Below the pieces are notes generated by a model. It ran no database searches. It saw only the letters and a list, made by a program, of their open reading frames with translations, and had not been told where the DNA came from. Below, in pieces: positions 8,061-17,582 of a stretch of DNA of 64,000 nt (positions are counted from its first letter, which is position 1; every line of letters begins with the position of its first letter). Origin of the DNA: Rhodanobacter sp. (lineage in GTDB: Bacteria; Pseudomonadota; Gammaproteobacteria; Xanthomonadales; Rhodanobacteraceae); NCBI GenBank assembly GCA_027307195.1, contig DAHUXL010000099.1, positions 1 to 64,000 on the forward strand, written 5' to 3'. The position numbers and the translations under genes are program-made.

Positions 8061-9161
8061 TCAGGCGGTAAATCGAATCTCGCCAGCGTGGCTCAGACAG
8101 CTCCTGGCGACCAGCTCGTCATTGAAATCCGGCTTCAACGCATCGTCGTGCACCAGCAGTTCGACGAAATTGAAGACGTTGCGTGCGTACATCTCCGACG
8201 CGTGCAGCGGCGTGCCAGCCGGCAGGTTCAGCGGCCCCAGGATCACCACGCCGCCATGCTCGACGCGCTCGCCCGGCCTGGTCAGCTCGCAGTTGCCGCC
8301 GCCTTCGGCGGCCAGATCGACAATCAGTGCACCCTGCTTCATGCCATCGACCATCGCTGCCGTGAGGATCTTCGGTGCCGGCCGTCCCGGCACGGCTGCC
8401 GTGGTGACGATCACGTCGATCGATTTCAGATGTTCGGCCAGCGCCTGCTGCTGCGCGGCGCGTTCCTCCGCCGACAGCTCGCGCGCATAACCGCCGCTGC
8501 CGGCCGCACTGACGCCGAGTTCGAGAAACTTCGCGCCCAATGATTCCACCTGCTCGCGGGTTTCCGGGCGCACGTCGTAACCCTCGATCTGCGCACCGAG
8601 CCGGCGCGCCGTGGCGATCGCCTGCAACCCGGCTACACCGGCGCCGATCACCAGCACCTTGGAGGGGCGGATCGTACCCGCGGCGGTAGTCAGCATCGGG
8701 AAGAATTTCGGCGATGCCTCGGCGGCGATCAACATGGCACGGTAACCCGCCACCGCCGCCTGCGAGCTCAGCACGTCCATCGCCTGTGCGCGAGTGGTGC
8801 GCGGCAGCAGCTCCAGTGAAAACGCGGTCAGCTTGCGCGCAGTGAGCGCAGCGACCCGCTCGGCCGCACCATATGGCCGCAGCTGGCCGACCACCATGCT
8901 GCCCTCGCGCAAACCGGCATACACCGCATCGTCTGGCGGCAACACGCAGGCCAGCAGATCAGCCTGCGCCAGTACACCGGCCGCATCGGCAAACTCGGCT
9001 TCGGCATAGGAGCTGTCGGGAAAACCGGCAGCGCGCCCCGCATCGTGTTCGAGCAGAACACGCAGGCCCTTGCCGCGCAGCTTCTTCGCCATCTCGGGCG
9101 TGATCGCCACGCGGCGTTCCCCGGCGGCAGTCTCACGCAAAGCGGCTACGGTGATCGGCAT
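8061..9161 (-). CDS. pntAa: NAD(P) transhydrogenase subunit alpha part 1
   Basis: 366 residues. This is domain dI, the peripheral NAD(H)-binding domain of the transhydrogenase. The N-terminal alanine-dehydrogenase-like part (ETAAGERRVAITPEM) is followed by the dinucleotide fold VLVIGAGVAGLQAIATARRL and the conserved GYDVRPETREQVESLGAKF. The frame extends to 9191, but ATG 9161 (MPITVAAL) has AAGGGGA at ribosome-binding distance and matches family N-termini. It is separated from pntAb-pntB by the opposite-strand sigma operon, so it is transcribed independently and probably needs balanced expression with them. No terminator specific to its strand is visible apart from the shared hairpin. Confidence 0.95.
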   Translation of the reverse strand: MPITVAALRETAAGERRVAITPEMAKKLRGKGLRVLLEHDAGRAAGFPDSSYAEAEFADAAGVLAQADLLACVLPPDDAVYAGLREGSMVVGQLRPYGAAERVAALTARKLTAFSLELLPRTTRAQAMDVLSSQAAVAGYRAMLIAAEASPKFFPMLTTAAGTIRPSKVLVIGAGVAGLQAIATARRLGAQIEGYDVRPETREQVESLGAKFLELGVSAAGSGGYARELSAEERAAQQQALAEHLKSIDVIVTTAAVPGRPAPKILTAAMVDGMKQGALIVDLAAEGGGNCELTRPGERVEHGGVVILGPLNLPAGTPLHASEMYARNVFNFVELLVHDDALKPDFNDELVARSCLSHAGEIRFTA

Positions 9162-9196
9162 GGTGCAGTCCCCTTTGGATGGTTCGGACATCTTAG

Positions 9197-9733
<537 letters not shown>

Positions 9734-9744
9734 GGATGCGTATA

Positions 9745-9764
9745 GAACTGCGGATTCGCAGTTC
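9745..9764. terminator. Possible terminator hairpin between convergent genes
   Basis: Perfect 8-bp stem GAACTGCG/CGCAGTTC with a GATT loop, between the cdd stop and the convergent stop at 9777. There is no clear U-tract on either strand, so termination is only probable from position. Confidence 0.45.
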
Positions 9765-9776
9765 CTGATCGGCAGA

Positions 9777-10283
9777 TCAAGAGTGTCGAGCCGCCGTCGT
9801 CGTGACTGGCAACGCCTGATTCCACATCTCCGTCTTGAGGCGCCACTTGCCATCGCTGCCGCGATGCAAGACCAGCAGCATCTTGCCCCAGCCCTCGAAC
9901 GGCGGCTTGCCGTTGGCGAACTGGACCAGCTGATGCTCGGTACACCATTCCGTAGCCCAATCGCCGGAAACATTGATGTCAAAGCATGCGCTCTCGAACT
10001 TCAGCATGTGGCCGCCGGGAATGCTGGCCATCACGTCGTCCATGAACTTCGCAAGCGCCGGCTTGCCGACGATCGGCGGGGTCGATGGAAGCAGGCTCAC
10101 ACCGTCGTCTTGCCACAATGCCAGCGTGGCCGCGTTGTCCATGTGTCGGGTCGCCGTATCAAATGCCCGGTTGAAAGCCTCGACACCGGCACGTCCATCG
10201 ATCGCCGTGGTTGCCGTTTGAGCCATGCCCAACCCGGGAGCGATGGAGTACATCAGCGCAAGTGCGACATGGAATTTTCGCAT
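9777..10283 (-). CDS. Secreted NTF2/SnoaL-like (DUF4440-type) protein
   Basis: 168 residues. A signal peptide (MRKFHVALALMYSIAPGLGM, cleavage near AQT) is followed by an NTF2-like cone fold: FNRAFDTATRHMDNAATLAL at the first helix, then LWQDDGVSLLPSTPPIVGK, and the strand ending GKWRLKTEMWN. The family includes steroid-isomerase-like and ketosteroid-binding proteins, and a substrate cannot be told from sequence. The much longer frame running to 10976 is not real upstream of residue 1. ATG 10283 has GGAG nine bases before it and begins a clean signal peptide. Monocistronic. Confidence 0.75.
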   Translation of the reverse strand: MRKFHVALALMYSIAPGLGMAQTATTAIDGRAGVEAFNRAFDTATRHMDNAATLALWQDDGVSLLPSTPPIVGKPALAKFMDDVMASIPGGHMLKFESACFDINVSGDWATEWCTEHQLVQFANGKPPFEGWGKMLLVLHRGSDGKWRLKTEMWNQALPVTTTAARHS

Positions 10284-10394
10284 GTCAAAAACTCCGGATG
10301 AATGTGATGCGAGGAGCGACTTGCGACGGGCGCAGCCTGCAAGGTGCTTCGCGCGTAAGCTAGCATGGGCCTTTGTCCTGCGCAGAATTCGCCG

Positions 10395-10964
10395 ATGACT
10401 GACGCTCTTTCCCTGCTCCAGCAACGTCATTCCGTTCCCTCGCGCCAGCTCGGCGAGCCGGCGCCGGACGAGACGACGCTGCAGGCGCTGCTCGAAGCGG
10501 CGATCCGCGTTCCCGACCATGGCAAGCTGGTGCCGTTCCGGCTGATCCGCCTGCAGGACAAAGCAAAGCTGCGTTTCGGCGAGCAATTGGCCGCACTCGC
10601 GATCCGCAATCACCCCGACATGTCCGAGGCCAAGCTGGAGAAGGAACGCCTGCGCTATACCTTCGCACCGCTGGTGATGGTGGTCGTCGCCAGCCTGCAC
10701 GCCGACAGCAAGGTGCCGGAGATCGAGCAGAAGCTGTGCGCCGGCAACGTCGCCTACAACATCCTGCTCGGCGCCTATGCGCTGGGCTTCGGCGCGCAGT
10801 GGCTGACCGGCTGGGCCGCGTATGACCGCGAAGTGGCGGCGATTCTCGGACTGGCGGAACACGAACACGTGGTCGGTTTCGTGCACCTGGGCACGCCGCA
10901 GATCGAGGTGCCCGATCGCGACCGCCCGGCGCTGGCCGATCTGCTCGGCACATGGGCACCGTGA
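10395..10964 (+). CDS. Nitroreductase family protein (YdjA-like)
   Basis: 189 residues. FMN-dependent NAD(P)H oxidoreductase of the small YdjA branch. RHSVPSRQL (residues 11-19) is the N-terminal FMN-phosphate-binding segment, IRVPDHGKLVPFRLI (about 38-52) is the branch-typical motif, and GAYALGFGAQWLTGWA (about 129-144) forms the conserved helix before the C-terminal VVGFVHLGTP. The natural substrate is unknown. It overlaps the following exonuclease gene by 13 bases, so the two are probably co-transcribed. Confidence 0.88.
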   Translation: MTDALSLLQQRHSVPSRQLGEPAPDETTLQALLEAAIRVPDHGKLVPFRLIRLQDKAKLRFGEQLAALAIRNHPDMSEAKLEKERLRYTFAPLVMVVVASLHADSKVPEIEQKLCAGNVAYNILLGAYALGFGAQWLTGWAAYDREVAAILGLAEHEHVVGFVHLGTPQIEVPDRDRPALADLLGTWAP

Positions 10965-11866
10965 ACGCGACGGCAAACGGACTCCCAGCCGTCCATCTGG
11001 TCGACGGCAGCCTGTATGTGTTTCGCGCCTGGCATTCGATGCCGGACGAGTTCTTCGACGCGGACGGCCACCCGGTCAACGCGGTGCACGGCTATACCCG
11101 TTTCCTGTGCGAATTGCTGGAACGCGTGCAGCCCGAGCACATCGCGGTGGCGTTCGACGCCTCGCTGACCAGCTCGTTCCGCAATGCGATCTATCCGCCC
11201 TACAAGGCCAACCGCGAACTGCCACCGCCGGATCTGGAACGGCAGTTCGTGCAGTGCCGCGCAGTCACCGAAGCGCTTGGCATCCACCTGATGATCGACC
11301 ACAGCTTCGAGGCCGACGACCTGATCGGCAGCACCGTATGGAACCTGCGCGCACTCGGCCGGCGCAGCGTGATCGTCTCCGCCGACAAGGACTTCGGCCA
11401 GCTGCTGGGCGAACACGACGAGCAATGGGACTATGCCCGCAGCCAGCGCTGGGGACCGGCCGGTGTGCACGAGAAGCTCGGCGTGCATCCGCATCAGGTG
11501 GCCGACTATCTCGCCCTGTGCGGCGACGCGGTGGACAACATCCCCGGCGTACCCGGGGTCGGTGCGAAGACCGCCGCCGCCTTGCTCAGCCACTTCGGCA
11601 GCCTCGATACCCTGCTCGACCGCATCGACGAAGTGGCGTTCCTGCGCCTGCGCGGTGCCGCGACCTGCGCCGCGAAATTGCGCGAACACGCCGAGCAGGC
11701 GAGGATGTTCCGTCGGCTCACCCGCATCGCGCTTGATGCCCCCGGTGCCAGCACGATCGAAGTGTTGCTGCGCCGGCGCCAGCCGCCCGATCAACTCGAC
11801 AGCCTGTGCGAGCAGTTGCGTTTCGGCGTCTTCACCCGCAGTCGCCTGCGCGCGCTGCTGCGCTGA
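10952..11866 (+). CDS. 5'-3' exonuclease (PolA N-terminal/ExoIX-like, stand-alone)
   Basis: 304 residues, corresponding to the 5'-nuclease domain of DNA polymerase I without a polymerase. Metal-binding acidic segments are present in order: LVDGSLYVFRAW (about 11-22), VAFDAS (about 66-71), HSFEADDLIG (about 117-126) and VSADKDFGQLL (about 140-150). The DNA-gripping helix-three-turn-helix NIPGVPGVGAKTAAALL follows at about 196-212. It probably trims RNA or DNA flaps and supplements PolA. The start ATG lies inside the nitroreductase gene; GTG 10961 is an alternative. Confidence 0.9.
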   Translation: MGTVNATANGLPAVHLVDGSLYVFRAWHSMPDEFFDADGHPVNAVHGYTRFLCELLERVQPEHIAVAFDASLTSSFRNAIYPPYKANRELPPPDLERQFVQCRAVTEALGIHLMIDHSFEADDLIGSTVWNLRALGRRSVIVSADKDFGQLLGEHDEQWDYARSQRWGPAGVHEKLGVHPHQVADYLALCGDAVDNIPGVPGVGAKTAAALLSHFGSLDTLLDRIDEVAFLRLRGAATCAAKLREHAEQARMFRRLTRIALDAPGASTIEVLLRRRQPPDQLDSLCEQLRFGVFTRSRLRALLR

Positions 11867-11959
11867 ACCTCGCATGTCAGGTCGTTCCACCCACCCGGTT
11901 GTCGCTGTCGGTCGGACAGTTCAACATGGCCGCTGGTTTTCCCCAGCACGCGATCACCA

Positions 11960-12562
11960 ATGAACGATGCCACCCACCGCATTCCCGCCGACGCCAGCGC
12001 CCCGGTGGAAACCCTCTACGAAGGCCGCTGGCTGAGCCTGCGCAAGCGCGGCCGCTGGGAGTACGCCGAGCGCAACAATCCCGGCGGTGCGGTGATCATC
12101 CTGGCGGTAACGCCGGACGACCACGTGCTGTTCGTCGAGCAGTACCGCGTATCGATCCTGCAGAACACCATCGAGATGCCGGCCGGGCTGGTCGGCGACG
12201 AGATCGACCAGGCCGACGAGAGCGCGCTGCTCGCCGCGCAGCGCGAACTGGAGGAAGAAACCGGCTATCGCTGCCAGCGGGTGGAATTCGTCCATTGCGG
12301 CCCGTCGTCGTCCGGCATGAGCACCGAGATGATCACCTTCGTGCGCGCGTGGGAACTGGAAAAAGTGGGGCCGGGCGGCGGCGACGAAACCGAGAACATC
12401 GTGGTGCATGAAGTACCTCGCCGCGAAGCCGGCACGTGGCTGTTCGCACGCGCGGCCGAAGGTTATTCGATCGACCCGAAACTGTTCGCCGGCCTGTGGT
12501 TCATCGAACATACCAACCTGCACGCCGCATCGACGACACGCAGCCCGGAACGTCCAGCCTGA
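11960..12562 (+). CDS. NUDIX hydrolase (ADP-ribose pyrophosphatase type)
   Basis: 200 residues. The Nudix helix is visible at about residues 90-105 as ESALLAAQRELEEETGY, with the REx2EExG metal-binding core intact; the preceding glycine lies two residues further away than in the strict consensus. MPAGLVGDE before it and the downstream GMSTEMITF segment fit the ADP-ribose/nucleoside diphosphate sugar group (NudF-like). It hydrolyses X-linked nucleoside diphosphates; ADP-ribose is the likely but unproven substrate. ATG 11960 was chosen as the first in-frame start that gives a family-length N-terminal strand. Confidence 0.85.
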   Translation: MNDATHRIPADASAPVETLYEGRWLSLRKRGRWEYAERNNPGGAVIILAVTPDDHVLFVEQYRVSILQNTIEMPAGLVGDEIDQADESALLAAQRELEEETGYRCQRVEFVHCGPSSSGMSTEMITFVRAWELEKVGPGGGDETENIVVHEVPRREAGTWLFARAAEGYSIDPKLFAGLWFIEHTNLHAASTTRSPERPA

Positions 12563-12817
12563 CCCCGGCGGGACCGCGGCACGCCGCGACACCCGCCGCC
12601 CGATCAGCCGGACGCGTCGCCCGCATCACGTTGATCTTTCACCACCACACAGCGGGCAACCCGCGGTGCACATGTGCGAGCACGAGTGGAACCTGCTCAG
12701 GGCCTGCCAGGCAGCTCTAAAGATTTTGCTGATCTTGCCGATTTTGTGGGTGTCGGCCGTTGTGATCCCCCTGGCCGGTTCCCCGCCTGACTTCCCCGTA
12801 CTTATGGATTCGTGCCC

Positions 12818-13180
12818 ATGAAAACTCTATTTGTTTCCGCCTTGCTGGCGTTCCTCCCGGTGGCAGCCCAGGCCGCCTGCGCACCCACCGATTTCGCCAT
12901 CAAGGAATTCAAACCCAGTGCCAATGGCTCGGGCGCGGCGGTCCGGCTCATGCTCAGTGGCGAACTGGTCAACAACTGTGCCGAGCCTTCCGCCGCGCAG
13001 ATCCGCATCGAAGCGAAGGATGCCAGCGGCAGCGTATTGCAGTCCAAGCAGGGCTGGCCGGCCGGCACCACCAACATCGCGCCTGGCGCATCGGCCAAGT
13101 TCGATCTCGGGCGGCAGTTCCGCTTTCAGTCGGAGATGGCCAGCTATACCGTCAGCGTAGTTGCCGTACGCGCCTGGTAA
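12818..13180 (+). CDS. Small secreted protein, FxLYD-like
   Basis: 120 residues. A signal peptide MKTLFVSALLAFLPVAAQA is followed by a small beta-rich domain with two cysteines (Cys22 and one in LVNNCAEP). The domain carries a pattern typical of secreted domains that report on stress or bind the envelope (VRLMLSGELVNN, then APGASAKFDLGRQF). The resemblance to FxLYD domains is moderate and no function is claimed. ATG 12818 starts the signal peptide; a GTG six bases earlier is possible. The 255 bp upstream contain no gene. A textbook terminator follows. Confidence 0.7.
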   Translation: MKTLFVSALLAFLPVAAQAACAPTDFAIKEFKPSANGSGAAVRLMLSGELVNNCAEPSAAQIRIEAKDASGSVLQSKQGWPAGTTNIAPGASAKFDLGRQFRFQSEMASYTVSVVAVRAW

Positions 13181-13201
13181 TCGCGCTATCGCACTGCACC
13201 T

Positions 13202-13222
13202 GGCCCCGCAAGGGGCCTTTTT
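13202..13222 (+). terminator. Rho-independent terminator
   Basis: GGCCCC-GCAA-GGGGCC stem-loop followed directly by TTTTT, 22 bases after the stop of the small secreted protein. The gap from here to 13362 separates it from the convergent che operon and shows no gene. Confidence 0.92.
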
Positions 13223-13362
13223 GCTGTCTGGTCAAACCATACGCAGCGGCGTCCGTGGATACGCTGACCGGCCGCCCTGGTCTCCGGCCGGATGCACAGC
13301 TACTGCGGCGCACCTGTCGACGCCAACCTGGAACGCGTCCAGCGGGACGCCTGGCGGCATCT

Positions 13363-13662
13363 TCAGTGCAACACAAACAACTTGTCGAAGCCAGCCACGC
13401 GCAGCGTACTGCGCAGTTCGCTATCGGCATTGACGATGCGGATCTCGGCGCGATCGGCACCGGCATGTTCACGCAGCAACAGCAGCATGCCCAGCGCCGA
13501 GCTGTCCATGCTGGTCACCTCGCCCAGATCGATGACATAGCTGCGCGCAGCGGCACCGCCGCGCAGGCAGGCTTCGTGGAAATCCCGATGGATGCTGAAG
13601 TCGAAGCGATTACCCAGCTGCAGGGTAAGGCAATCGTGTTCGCTGTCGTGATGGACGATCAT
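13363..13662 (-). CDS. STAS-domain protein (anti-sigma-factor-antagonist-like)
   Basis: 99 residues, a bare STAS domain. The central strand-helix signature SYVIDLGEVTSMDSSALGML includes the serine pair where family members are phosphorylated, followed by LLLREHAGADRAEIRIVN. STAS proteins act as phospho-switchable partners for other proteins. Being the last gene of a chemotaxis operon, 10 bases after the MCP-like gene, it probably modulates that signalling complex. The frame extends to 13806, but ATG 13662 has GAGGAG at ideal distance. Confidence 0.85.
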   Translation of the reverse strand: MIVHHDSEHDCLTLQLGNRFDFSIHRDFHEACLRGGAAARSYVIDLGEVTSMDSSALGMLLLLREHAGADRAEIRIVNADSELRSTLRVAGFDKLFVLH

Positions 13663-13672
13663 GGCGTGCTCC

Positions 13673-14860
13673 TCAAAACAATTCGATCTCGCCCGCATCC
13701 ATCGAGCTCTGCAATGCAGGGCCGCGTGAACGCAGGCGTGCCTTTTCCCGCTGGATCGCCAACCGGCTGCGCACCCGCTGTGCATGCTCGACCAAGCTAT
13801 CGGCATCGACCGGCGCGCAGGCCAGCTCGCCGATATCGTGGGTACATTCGGCCACCACTTCCTGCAGCTCGACCAGCCGGGTACGGGTCTGCCGCAGCAG
13901 CTGGCTCAGGATGTCCTCGAACTGCAGCGAGCGAATCGTGGTGGATACATCGCTGCCGAGACCGCGGTTGATCTCGACTACCTGGTCGGCGACGGCGCTC
14001 GTGCGGGCATCGCTCTCGGTGACATGGGCCAGCATCGCGTCAATGCCGCCTTTGGCCGACAGCGCCACGTTCAGGTCCTGCGAGGCCATCGTGCCGACCA
14101 GCCCGCGCAACTGTTCCATCGAGACGCGCGCACGCTCGACGTGGCTGCCGATCTGTTCATTGAACTGGTTGGAGTTGCTGGCAAGGTTGCGGATTTCACC
14201 GGCCACCACCGCGAAGCCCCGGCCCGATTCACCCGCACGCGCCGCTTCGATCGCCGCGTTGAGCGCCAGCAGATTGGTTTCCTCGGCGATCGTGTTGACG
14301 TTCTTCAGCAGGCCGAACACCGCGTCCATCTCCTTCGCCATGCCGTCGATGCGGTAGACGATGCGCAGGCTCTCGCGCGACATCTGCACGATCATGCCGA
14401 CGAAGTGCTGCAGGAGGTCGCCGGTACGCGCCGCGAAATCCTGTACCGAGACACCGCCGTTCTGCACATCGATGATCTGCTTGAGCAGCGACTGCTGCAG
14501 GCCGGTCTTCTGTGACAGGCCATCGAAGCCGCCACCGAGTTCGGACACCGCATCGCGCAGCAGGTCCAGCCCCTGATGCAACTCGCGACTGGCGTGACCG
14601 AGTTCATCGACCAACGCGCTGCGCACGTCCTCGAGGGCCTCGCGCACCGGCACGCTGTTGTCGGCCACTGCAGCCGGCGCCAGCGGCTCGCGGCGGCGCC
14701 GACTCTCGACCATCCATACCGCGCTGAGCGCGATCACCAGCACCGGCGTCAGCCATCCCGGATGCCACAGCAGCGCGAGCAGCAGCGCCACCGTAGTGGC
14801 AAGCCAACCGTACAGCGGGCGTGTCGCGGCAAAGCGGGCAAGTTGTGCAATGACAGCCAT
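13673..14860 (-). CDS. Methyl-accepting-chemotaxis-protein-like membrane protein without sensor domain
   Basis: 395 residues. Two closely spaced membrane helices (about 17-35 and 40-55) are followed by a cytoplasmic region with no HAMP and no periplasmic sensor. The receptor hairpin tip is intact (about 188-225: [20 protein letters not shown], then [15 protein letters not shown]), so it can contact CheA/CheW. Further down, [19 protein letters not shown] resembles the C-terminal coiled segment of unusual MCPs. The protein ends in GEIELF, not in the xWxxF tether of the main receptor. It follows cheB by 17 bases. It may relay a cytoplasmic or membrane signal; no ligand is evident. Confidence 0.82.
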   Translation of the reverse strand: MAVIAQLARFAATRPLYGWLATTVALLLALLWHPGWLTPVLVIALSAVWMVESRRRREPLAPAAVADNSVPVREALEDVRSALVDELGHASRELHQGLDLLRDAVSELGGGFDGLSQKTGLQQSLLKQIIDVQNGGVSVQDFAARTGDLLQHFVGMIVQMSRESLRIVYRIDGMAKEMDAVFGLLKNVNTIAEETNLLALNAAIEAARAGESGRGFAVVAGEIRNLASNSNQFNEQIGSHVERARVSMEQLRGLVGTMASQDLNVALSAKGGIDAMLAHVTESDARTSAVADQVVEINRGLGSDVSTTIRSLQFEDILSQLLRQTRTRLVELQEVVAECTHDIGELACAPVDADSLVEHAQRVRSRLAIQREKARLRSRGPALQSSMDAGEIELF

Positions 14861-14877
14861 GAGCCAGTATCCGTCGG

Positions 14878-15969
14878 TCAGGCGCGCAAGGCGCCGTCGT
14901 GGGGTTGAAGCGCCAGCTTGAGCAGGCGCGCGGCAATGTGATCCAGCGGCAGCTTTTCGCGCGCTGCGTCCAGCTTCCAGGCGGCGCCGGGCATACCCCA
15001 GACCACCGAGCTGTCCTCGTCCTGCACCAGCGTGGCCGCGCCGCCCTGACGCAGTTCAAGCAGTCCGCGTGCACCGTCGTCGCCCATGCCCGTCAGCAAT
15101 ACCGCAATCGCAGCGGAACCGGCACTGGCTGCGATCGAACGAAACAGCACGTCGACGCTTGGCTTGTGCCGATTTACCGGTGGTCCGTTGTGCAGCCGAC
15201 ACACATATTTGGCACCGTCCCACATCATCAGCAGATGCTGGCTGCCCGGCGCGATGTAGGCATGCCCCACCTGGATCGGCTGGCCGTCCTGCGCTTCGCA
15301 TACACGCATCGCCGAACAGCGATCCATGCGCTCCGCAAACGGGCCGCTGAAGGCAGCGGGAATATGCTGGGTAATCAGGATCGGTGGCGCATCCGGCGGC
15401 ATCGATTCGAGTACCACGCGGACCGCCTCGGTACCGCCCGTCGACGCACCGATGGCGATGATCGGACTGCCGCCACGCGTGCCTGCCGCCTGCACACGCG
15501 GCAATACCGCATCGGCCGTCAGGCGCGGTGCCACGTCCAGCTTGCGCACCACTGCGCGCGCACGCGGCCGGGCCTTGGCGGCGAGTTTCACCTTCGCGCA
15601 AATCTCCTGCGCGCCATCGCCAAAGCTGTTGGCGAGGTCGCTGCTGGGCTTCGCGAAGAAATCCACCGCACCGAGCTCCAGCGCGCGCAAGGTCACCTCG
15701 GCACCCTGCACGGTCAACGACGACACCATCACCACCGGCATCGGGCGCAGCCGCATCAGGTTTTCCAGGAAGGTCAGGCCGTCCATGCGCGGCATCTCGA
15801 CATCCAGCGTAAGCACATCCGGATTGAGCTGCTTGATCTTGTCGCGCGCGATCAGCGGATCAGCCGCGGTACCGACCACCTCGATCTCCGGATCGCAGGC
15901 AAGCATCGCCGACAGCAGCTTGCGCACCAAGGCCGAATCGTCGATCACCAGAACACGCACTCTTTCCAT
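14878..15969 (-). CDS. cheB: Chemotaxis response regulator protein-glutamate methylesterase CheB
   Basis: 363 residues. The receiver domain (1-125) contains IDDS at 9-12 and phospho-acceptor Asp56 in [10 protein letters not shown]. The methylesterase domain (about 165-360) carries the catalytic triad segments [12 protein letters not shown] (Ser), [16 protein letters not shown] (His) and [12 protein letters not shown] (Asp). It removes methyl groups from receptors and deamidates glutamines, giving adaptation together with CheR. It sits in the order cheR-cheD-cheB. ATG 15969 ([11 protein letters not shown]) matches the family; an ATG 33 bases earlier adds an unconserved leader. Confidence 0.97.
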   Translation of the reverse strand: MERVRVLVIDDSALVRKLLSAMLACDPEIEVVGTAADPLIARDKIKQLNPDVLTLDVEMPRMDGLTFLENLMRLRPMPVVMVSSLTVQGAEVTLRALELGAVDFFAKPSSDLANSFGDGAQEICAKVKLAAKARPRARAVVRKLDVAPRLTADAVLPRVQAAGTRGGSPIIAIGASTGGTEAVRVVLESMPPDAPPILITQHIPAAFSGPFAERMDRCSAMRVCEAQDGQPIQVGHAYIAPGSQHLLMMWDGAKYVCRLHNGPPVNRHKPSVDVLFRSIAASAGSAAIAVLLTGMGDDGARGLLELRQGGAATLVQDEDSSVVWGMPGAAWKLDAAREKLPLDHIAARLLKLALQPHDGALRA

Positions 15970-16050
15970 CACTGTCCATCTCGCCTTGCATGAAGCTTCC
16001 AAGTCATCTCGACGGCGGCCTCGCCGTAACCTGCGGTACCGTCGCGGTCG

Positions 16051-16701
16051 CTAGAAAAGCTCGACCTCACCCTTTATCGGGTCATTTGCCAAACGCTTGA
16101 GGTAAATGCGCTCGCCAGCCACCAGCGCCACATCGTCGTGACGGCGAAGCAGGCGCACACGCGCCCGTCCGCTGTGCGGAAAGAACTGCACCTGGCGTGG
16201 ATACACGTCACCCAGATCCGCCGCGCATAGCGTCAGCCTTTCGGTGGCGATGTAACGCTGCACGAAATCGATGTTGCGCTGGCCGATGTCAGTGAGCTGG
16301 GCCAGCACACGGCCACCGCCAAACACCTTGAGCTGCAGATCGCCCCGCTGGCCGCCCGCGTTCAAGATCGCATTGATCAGCTGTTCCATCGCGTCGCTGC
16401 CGTAGCGGGCCGCACGACCCACGGTGGAAGACCAGCTGTCGCGCTCGCCCAGCGGCTCGGGCAGCATGAAGTGATTCATGCCACCGATATGGCGGCGCGT
16501 ATCGTGGATGCAGACTGCGATGCAGGAGCCGAGTACGGTGGTGATCAACTCTTCCTGCGTGCTGACGTAGAACTCGCCGGGCAGCACTTTTGCCGTCATG
16601 CACGACTGCGTCGGATCCCAGTATCGGCGCACGTGCTCGAAGCCCGGCAGCGCCGGGGGAGCATCCGGCGTTGACGTCCTGACGACTTTCAGCAGGCTCA
16701 T
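16051..16701 (-). CDS. cheD: Chemotaxis receptor glutamine deamidase CheD
   Basis: 216 residues. The catalytic Cys60 (VLGSCIAVCI) and His77 (GGMNHFMLP) define CheD. The core continues with RYGSDAMEQLINAILNAG and KVFGGGRVL. It deamidates glutamines of receptors and thus sets their activity. Its ATG overlaps the cheR stop (TGATG). The C-terminus is GEVELF, nearly identical to the tail of the MCP-like protein two genes downstream, which is unexpected for two unrelated folds. It is somewhat longer than many CheD proteins because of about 30 extra N-terminal residues. Confidence 0.95.
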   Translation of the reverse strand: MSLLKVVRTSTPDAPPALPGFEHVRRYWDPTQSCMTAKVLPGEFYVSTQEELITTVLGSCIAVCIHDTRRHIGGMNHFMLPEPLGERDSWSSTVGRAARYGSDAMEQLINAILNAGGQRGDLQLKVFGGGRVLAQLTDIGQRNIDFVQRYIATERLTLCAADLGDVYPRQVQFFPHSGRARVRLLRRHDDVALVAGERIYLKRLANDPIKGEVELF

Positions 16702-17582
16702 CAAACCTGCTTCCGGTAGACCGTGCGGCCGATCAGCTCGAAGTCATCGTTGACGCCATGCAGCGATTCGGAGTGGCCGAGAAACAGATGCCCGCCCTTC
16801 GGCAACAGCTCGGCATAGCGGCGAAACAGGCGCTGCTTGGTCGGCTGGTCGAAATAGATCACCACGTTGCGGCAGAAGATCGCGTCAAACGGCCCGCGCA
16901 TCGGCCATTCGTGCATCAGGTTCAATGGCTGGATCGCCACCAGCTCGCGCAAGCGCGGGTGCACACAGGCGTAGCCTTCGTATTCACCGGCGCCTCGCAG
17001 CATCCAGCGGCGACAGCGCTCCGCGCTGATGCCGGCTATACGCTCCAGCGAATACACGCCTTTGCGCGCGGTATCCAGCGCCTGCGGGGACAGGTCGGTC
17101 GCCAGGATTTTGGCATCCAGCTTGCTGTCGTGCTGCTCCAGCGCCTCGGCCAATACCATCGCCAGTGCGTAGGGTTCCTCGCCGGTGGAACAACCCGCCG
17201 ACCAGATCCGCAGGCGATCACCGTCGCGGCGCTTTTCCTGCAGCCAGCGCGGCAGCAGTTCGTTGACCAGCAGATCGTAATGGTGTGCCTCACGGAAGAA
17301 CGCCGTGACATTGGTGCTGATCGCACTGGCCAGCTCCCCCAGCTCGTCGGACGGGTCCAGCCGCAGCAACTCGCAATAGCTCGAAAAATTCTTCATGCCC
17401 AAGGCACGCAACCGCCGCTGCAGGCGCCCCTGTACCAGCTGATGCTTGTGCTCGCCCAGCGAGATGCCGCAATGCTCCAGCACGAATTTGCGCAGGAACT
17501 GGAACTCGGCATTACCCAGCACGGGTCCGCTGCCGGCAGTCGCCGCGGTGCTGTCGCCAAGCATGCCGGGTACAGCGTTCAC
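16701..17582 (-). CDS. cheR: Chemotaxis protein methyltransferase CheR
   Basis: 293 residues. The N-terminal helical CheR_N domain (about 28-85) leads to the SAM-dependent methyltransferase domain with the SAM loop SAGCSTGEEPYALAMVL. Then come the IFCRNVVIYFDQPTKQRLF segment and GHLFLGHSESLHG near the end. It methylates glutamates of receptors. The upstream receptor ends in VWKEF, the kind of tail CheR docks to. The start is GTG 17582, directly after the receptor stop codon; ATG 17564 is an alternative. Confidence 0.97.
   Translation of the reverse strand: MNAVPGMLGDSTAATAGSGPVLGNAEFQFLRKFVLEHCGISLGEHKHQLVQGRLQRRLRALGMKNFSSYCELLRLDPSDELGELASAISTNVTAFFREAHHYDLLVNELLPRWLQEKRRDGDRLRIWSAGCSTGEEPYALAMVLAEALEQHDSKLDAKILATDLSPQALDTARKGVYSLERIAGISAERCRRWMLRGAGEYEGYACVHPRLRELVAIQPLNLMHEWPMRGPFDAIFCRNVVIYFDQPTKQRLFRRYAELLPKGGHLFLGHSESLHGVNDDFELIGRTVYRKQV

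Noticed and set aside
9777-10976. Single 399-residue minus-strand protein
   Set aside because: Only its C-terminal 168 residues, beginning with a signal peptide, look like a protein; the rest is antisense to the nitroreductase.
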